64,000 nucleotides of DNA, taken from positions 124,001 to 188,000 of the forward strand of contig NZ_JAJQRG010000009.1 of assembly GCF_021228235.1 (NCBI RefSeq), read 5' to 3'. This DNA comes from Pseudophaeobacter flagellatus (GTDB lineage: Bacteria > Pseudomonadota > Alphaproteobacteria > Rhodobacterales > Rhodobacteraceae). The notes beneath the pieces were generated by a model, which was not told the DNA's origin, made no database searches, and saw nothing but the letters and a program-made list of their open reading frames with translations. A program made the translations under genes and the position numbers. Positions within the stretch are counted from its first letter, which is position 1. Each line of letters starts with the position of its first letter. This document shows, in pieces, positions 60,841 to 64,000 of this stretch.

Positions 60841-61620
60841 ATGGATCAGTTTTTCTCTCTTATTTTCTCGGCGATTGAGCCGACAGATTTGGCGATTGCC
60901 TTTGTGATTGCGCTCTTTGCTGGCACCGTCAAGGGCATGGTGGGCTTTGCCTTGCCGATGATTCTGGTCTCAGGTCTTAGCCTGTTTCTGGCGCCCGAGC
61001 TGGCGCTGGCCGGGCTGATTCTGCCGACGCTGGTGACCAATGGGATGCAGGCGCTGCGCCAGGGGGTCGGGGCGGCCTTTGCCTCGCTCAAGCGGTTTTG
61101 GATCTTTCTGCTGGCGGTGTTGATCTGCCTGCTGCTGAGCGCGCAAACGGTGCGCATTCTGCCGCAACAGGTGATGTTCCTGTTGATTGGGGTGCCGGTC
61201 ACCCTGTTTGTGCTGCTGCAGCTGTTGGGGCTGGCGCTGACACTGGCCAAGCCGACCCCGCGTGTCGAGGTCATGGTGGGGGCCTTTGCCGGGATGGTGG
61301 GCGGTGTTTCTGGTGTCTGGGGGCCGCCAACGGTGGCCTATCTGACGGCGCTGAACCTGGAAAAGAGCGAGCAGATCCGGGTGCAGGGCGTCATCTATGG
61401 CATCGGGGCGGTGACCCTGTTTCTGGCCCATATCGGCTCTGGCGTCATCCGCAGCGAAACCCTGCCGTTTTCTATCCTGCTGGTTCTGCCAGCTGTGGTG
61501 GGCATGTGGCTCGGCGGGCGGCTGCATGACCGGATTGACCAAAAGCTATTCAAACAGGCCACGCTTATTGTGTTGTTGGTGGCCGGGCTTAATCTGGTGC
61601 GGCGCGGGTTGATGGGATAA
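60841..61620 (+). CDS. TauE/SafE-family sulfite exporter-like permease
   Basis: A 259-residue inner-membrane protein of seven to eight helices. The repeat motif of the family appears twice: ALFAGTVKGMVGFALPM near the start and GAFAGMVGGVSGVWGPPTVAYL in the middle. Members export sulfite, sulfoacetate or other organosulfonates, or act as anion permeases. ATG at 60841 has AGGCAGGGG upstream; a GTG 15 bp earlier is possible. No partner genes that fix the substrate are adjacent. Confidence 0.88.
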   Translation: MDQFFSLIFSAIEPTDLAIAFVIALFAGTVKGMVGFALPMILVSGLSLFLAPELALAGLILPTLVTNGMQALRQGVGAAFASLKRFWIFLLAVLICLLLSAQTVRILPQQVMFLLIGVPVTLFVLLQLLGLALTLAKPTPRVEVMVGAFAGMVGGVSGVWGPPTVAYLTALNLEKSEQIRVQGVIYGIGAVTLFLAHIGSGVIRSETLPFSILLVLPAVVGMWLGGRLHDRIDQKLFKQATLIVLLVAGLNLVRRGLMG

Positions 61621-61686
61621 GGCCGCAATAGGACGCGGTGCAATTGGATATGCCTGCGCCATGAGCGCGAGGCAGCAGGAAATAAG

Positions 61687-62583
61687 ATGCAATCGATGAA
61701 TGCGGAACGGCTGGCTCTGGGGACGATCCTGATCGCGCTGCTGGTGCTGGGGCTGAAACTAGTGGCCTGGCGGCTGACGGATTCTGTGGCGCTGTTTTCG
61801 GATGCGTTGGAATCCCTGGTGAATGTGGGTGGCGCGGTTATGGCCTGGGTCGCAGTTCACTATGCCAAACGCCCAGCCGATGCAGGCCACCCCTTCGGCC
61901 ATTACAAGGCGGAATATTTTTCGGCTGTGCTGGAAGGGATCATGATCATCATTGCCGCCTTGCTGATTGTGCAGCAGTCGGTGCAGGCGCTTGGCAATCT
62001 TAGCTCGCCGCAGGATTGGGGGCGTGTCGGGCTTTTGGTCAATGGGCTGGCGCTGGTGGTGAACCTGCTCTGGGCGCGGTTGCTGGTGTCGCGTGGCAGC
62101 CAGTTGAACTCTCCGGCCCTGACCGCAGGTGGGCGCCATCTGATGAGCGATGTCTGGACTTCGGTAGGGGTGCTCTTTGGGCTGGGTCTGGCGCTGGTGA
62201 CGGGCTGGGCGGTGCTTGACCCGCTGCTCGCGCTCTTGGTGGCGGTGAATATCCTGCGCGAAGGCTACGGCGTTGTGGTGTCATCGGTGAATGGTTTGAT
62301 GGATTCCGCTGCCCCCGAGGAAGAGCGCAGCCGCATCGAAGAACTGCTGCACCAGGCTGCGGCGGGGGCCCTGCAGGTGCATGGGCTCAAGACTCGCCGC
62401 GCAGGCGTGGCATTATTTGTGGAATGTCACATGGTGGTTGATGGCGCGATGACGGTGCAGGCTTCGCATGCAATCTGTGACCGCATCGAAGAGGCGATCC
62501 AGGTGGATTTCCCCGAAGCCTTGGTCACCATCCATGTCGAGCCAGAGCACAAGCTGGAGCCTTCGGGCATCGCGCCGGGATAA
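61687..62583 (+). CDS. Cation diffusion facilitator (CDF) metal exporter
   Basis: A 298-residue CDF protein with six membrane helices (residues about 8-205) and a cytoplasmic ferredoxin-like domain (about 210-290). Metal-site positions are the TM2 motif SDALESLVN, in which the second Asp of DxxxD/HxxxD types is not present, and the TM5 motif HLMSDVWTS (HxxxD). C-terminal His residues in FVECHMVVDG and TIHVEPEH are typical. It probably exports Zn2+, Fe2+ or Mn2+ in exchange for protons; the metal is not decided. Confidence 0.9.
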   Translation: MQSMNAERLALGTILIALLVLGLKLVAWRLTDSVALFSDALESLVNVGGAVMAWVAVHYAKRPADAGHPFGHYKAEYFSAVLEGIMIIIAALLIVQQSVQALGNLSSPQDWGRVGLLVNGLALVVNLLWARLLVSRGSQLNSPALTAGGRHLMSDVWTSVGVLFGLGLALVTGWAVLDPLLALLVAVNILREGYGVVVSSVNGLMDSAAPEEERSRIEELLHQAAAGALQVHGLKTRRAGVALFVECHMVVDGAMTVQASHAICDRIEEAIQVDFPEALVTIHVEPEHKLEPSGIAPG

Positions 62584-62584
62584 G

Positions 62585-62613
62585 CGCCCTGCCCGGTGCA
62601 ATAGGCCAGGGCG
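62585..62613 (+). terminator. Weak terminator-like hairpin after the CDF gene
   Basis: CGCCCTG (62585-62591) and CAGGGCG (62607-62613) form a perfect 7-bp stem with a 15-base loop directly after the CDF stop codon. The following sequence is only mildly T-rich. It may end the transcript before the dGTPase gene. Confidence 0.45.
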
Positions 62614-62684
62614 AAGCATTTGCATTCTGACGCGCGCTCCCGTTTAAGCGCAGCACAGGTTTTGTGCAGACAGGGGGCAGGATA

Positions 62685-64000
62685 ATGACGATGCAATGGG
62701 ACAGGTTGTTGAACGCAGGACGGCTGTGTCGTCCGGATTTCCCCGAAGCCCCCGGCCGCCCCGCCTATCTGCAGGATTATGATCGCATTCTGTTTTCAGA
62801 ACCCTTTCGCCGTCTGGCGCAGAAAACCCAGGTGCACCCACTTTATGAACACGACCATGTGCATCACCGGATGATCCACAGCCTGGAAACTGCCAGCGCC
62901 GGGCGCTCATTGGGGGGGATGGCGGGACAGGCCATGTTGGAGCAGGGCTATATCACAGAGGCACAGCGTGAAGCGATTGCCGGCACTGTGCAGGCTGCCT
63001 GCCTGGTGCACGACATTGGCAACCCACCCTTTGGCCATTCTGGCGAAGACAGCATCGGCCAGTGGTTTGCCCAGAAGTTTCAAGCAGAAACCGGGGTGGC
63101 CGGGGCGATCCCACAGGCGCAGCAGGCCGAGTTTTCTGCCTTTGAAGGCAATGCCCAGGGCTTTCGCATTGCGGCGACCCTGGAAATGGCACGCCGTCCG
63201 GGCGGGATGCGGCTGTCTTATGCGACCCTTGCGGCCTTTATGAAATACCCCTGTACGGCGCAGGCGCGGCAACTGTCGCAGGAGGGCTATGTCGGCCTGA
63301 AGAAATTTGGCGTCTTCCAGGCCGAAGCGGCGCTGTTTGCCGAGGTGGCCGAGGCAACGGGGCTGCGCGCCGATGGGGCGGGTCCGGGCACATGCTGGCG
63401 CCGCCATCCGCTGGCCTTTCTGGTCGAGGCGGCAGATGATATTTGCTATCGGATCCTGGATCTGGAAGATGCCGCCACGGTGGGCGACCTGACCACCCAG
63501 CAGGTGATCACTTGTCTGGAAGAGATCGCAGGCAAGCCCAACCGTGCAGATGACGTGGCGATGACGGCGGGCGAAATCGTGGCGCAGCGTCGGGCCGGGG
63601 CAATCCATCAGGCGATCAAGGCCGCAGTCGATGCCTTCATGGCAAACTATGATGCGATCATGGCAGGCGATTTCAATGATGGGCTGATGGAAGCCTCTGC
63701 CAAGGCAGCGGTCTTTGCCCAGATGAAAGAGATTTCAAATGCGCGGATCTTTACCGCGCGGCGCAAGACAGAGCTGGAGATTTCGGGCCGTCAGGTGATC
63801 TTTGCGGTGCTGGATCACTTTCATGGGCTTTATGCCGATCTGCGCGCCTCTGGCTGGGATGTTGATCTGTTCCTGGCGCAACATGGGTATTGGGCCAAAC
63901 TGGTGCGGGCGGTGGATCTGGACCTGCGCGGTATCACAGATGAATATACCGCGATGCACAGCCTTGCAGACTTTGTCTCAGGCATGACCGACCGCTACGC
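62685..64000 (+). CDS. dgt: dGTP triphosphohydrolase, C-terminus beyond window
   Basis: An open frame runs from ATG at 62685 (GGGGGCAGGA upstream) to the right edge without a stop: 438 codons are visible. It is an HD-superfamily dNTPase that splits dGTP to deoxyguanosine and triphosphate. Motifs: SEPFRRLAQKTQVHPL near residue 40, HRMIHSLETAS (His65), the HD pair in ACLVHDIGNPPFGHSG (His109, Asp110), EAADDICYRILDLEDA, and at the edge SLADFVSGMTDRYA, which is near the usual C-terminus. The E. coli-type Dgt group fits best. Confidence 0.93.
   Translation, partial: MTMQWDRLLNAGRLCRPDFPEAPGRPAYLQDYDRILFSEPFRRLAQKTQVHPLYEHDHVHHRMIHSLETASAGRSLGGMAGQAMLEQGYITEAQREAIAGTVQAACLVHDIGNPPFGHSGEDSIGQWFAQKFQAETGVAGAIPQAQQAEFSAFEGNAQGFRIAATLEMARRPGGMRLSYATLAAFMKYPCTAQARQLSQEGYVGLKKFGVFQAEAALFAEVAEATGLRADGAGPGTCWRRHPLAFLVEAADDICYRILDLEDAATVGDLTTQQVITCLEEIAGKPNRADDVAMTAGEIVAQRRAGAIHQAIKAAVDAFMANYDAIMAGDFNDGLMEASAKAAVFAQMKEISNARIFTARRKTELEISGRQVIFAVLDHFHGLYADLRASGWDVDLFLAQHGYWAKLVRAVDLDLRGITDEYTAMHSLADFVSGMTDRY

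Overview
The window is chromosomal DNA of an alphaproteobacterium, very probably a marine member of the Rhodobacterales (Roseobacter group: Ruegeria/Phaeobacter-like). This rests on recognisable protein families rather than on a database search: a MipZ division ATPase, a split F0 operon with a b' subunit (atpI-B-E-F'-F without the F1 genes), a methylsuccinyl-CoA dehydrogenase of the ethylmalonyl-CoA pathway, aerobic cobalamin genes (bluB, cobC, cobD), three def paralogues before fmt, and an rpoZ-rsh-pdxJ-acpS-lepB-rnc-era-recO block. The DNA is GC-rich and densely coding. No rRNA, tRNA, CRISPR array, prophage or insertion sequence was seen.

Layout. 0-4.7 kb: a minus-strand homogentisate operon (hmgA, fahA, an unusual metallo-beta-lactamase-fold protein, and an FAD monooxygenase cut by the left edge), with a divergent MarR regulator across a palindromic operator. 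4.7-6.8 kb: class III adenylate cyclase and mipZ. 7-17 kb: a minus-strand translation block, ffh - three GNAT acetyltransferases - chorismate mutase - rpsP - bluB - a 46-residue membrane peptide - rimM - trmD - M20 peptidase - rplS - rpmE. It is interrupted by a plus-strand phosphotransferase gene between rimM and trmD. 17.5-23.2 kb: an EF-G-like protein with a damaged GTPase domain, a ProX-like editing protein, azoR with a divergent LysR, an EamA transporter and an ArsR regulator. 23.5-26.2 kb: F0 ATP synthase. 26.4-33.2 kb: FadR-type regulator with divergent aminotransferase, a lipoprotein, smc and a YbjN-like secreted protein. 33.3-38.2 kb: lytic transglycosylase, cobD, cobC with a structured leader, glutathionyl-hydroquinone reductase. 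38.3-46.1 kb: C-S lyase, def x3-fmt, small membrane proteins, rnhA, ispH. 46.3-49.4 kb: hybrid histidine kinase and NYN protein. 49.5-58.9 kb: folK, rpoZ, rsh and the long acpS-lepB-rnc-era-recO run. 59-64 kb: mcd, two transporters and a dGTPase cut by the right edge.

Most of the window is core metabolism and translation. The observations most worth a second look are: the cobC leader, whose 11-bp stem pairs with the whole Shine-Dalgarno sequence; an unlisted 46-codon membrane gene packed between bluB and rimM; a third peptide deformylase paralogue that has lost both its Cys ligand and its catalytic Glu; an EF-G homologue without the catalytic His and with a Gly/Arg/Lys-rich insert; an MBL-fold protein missing the second-metal ligands; and strong hairpins on both sides of atpE. 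No wholly new multi-gene system could be demonstrated from the sequence alone.
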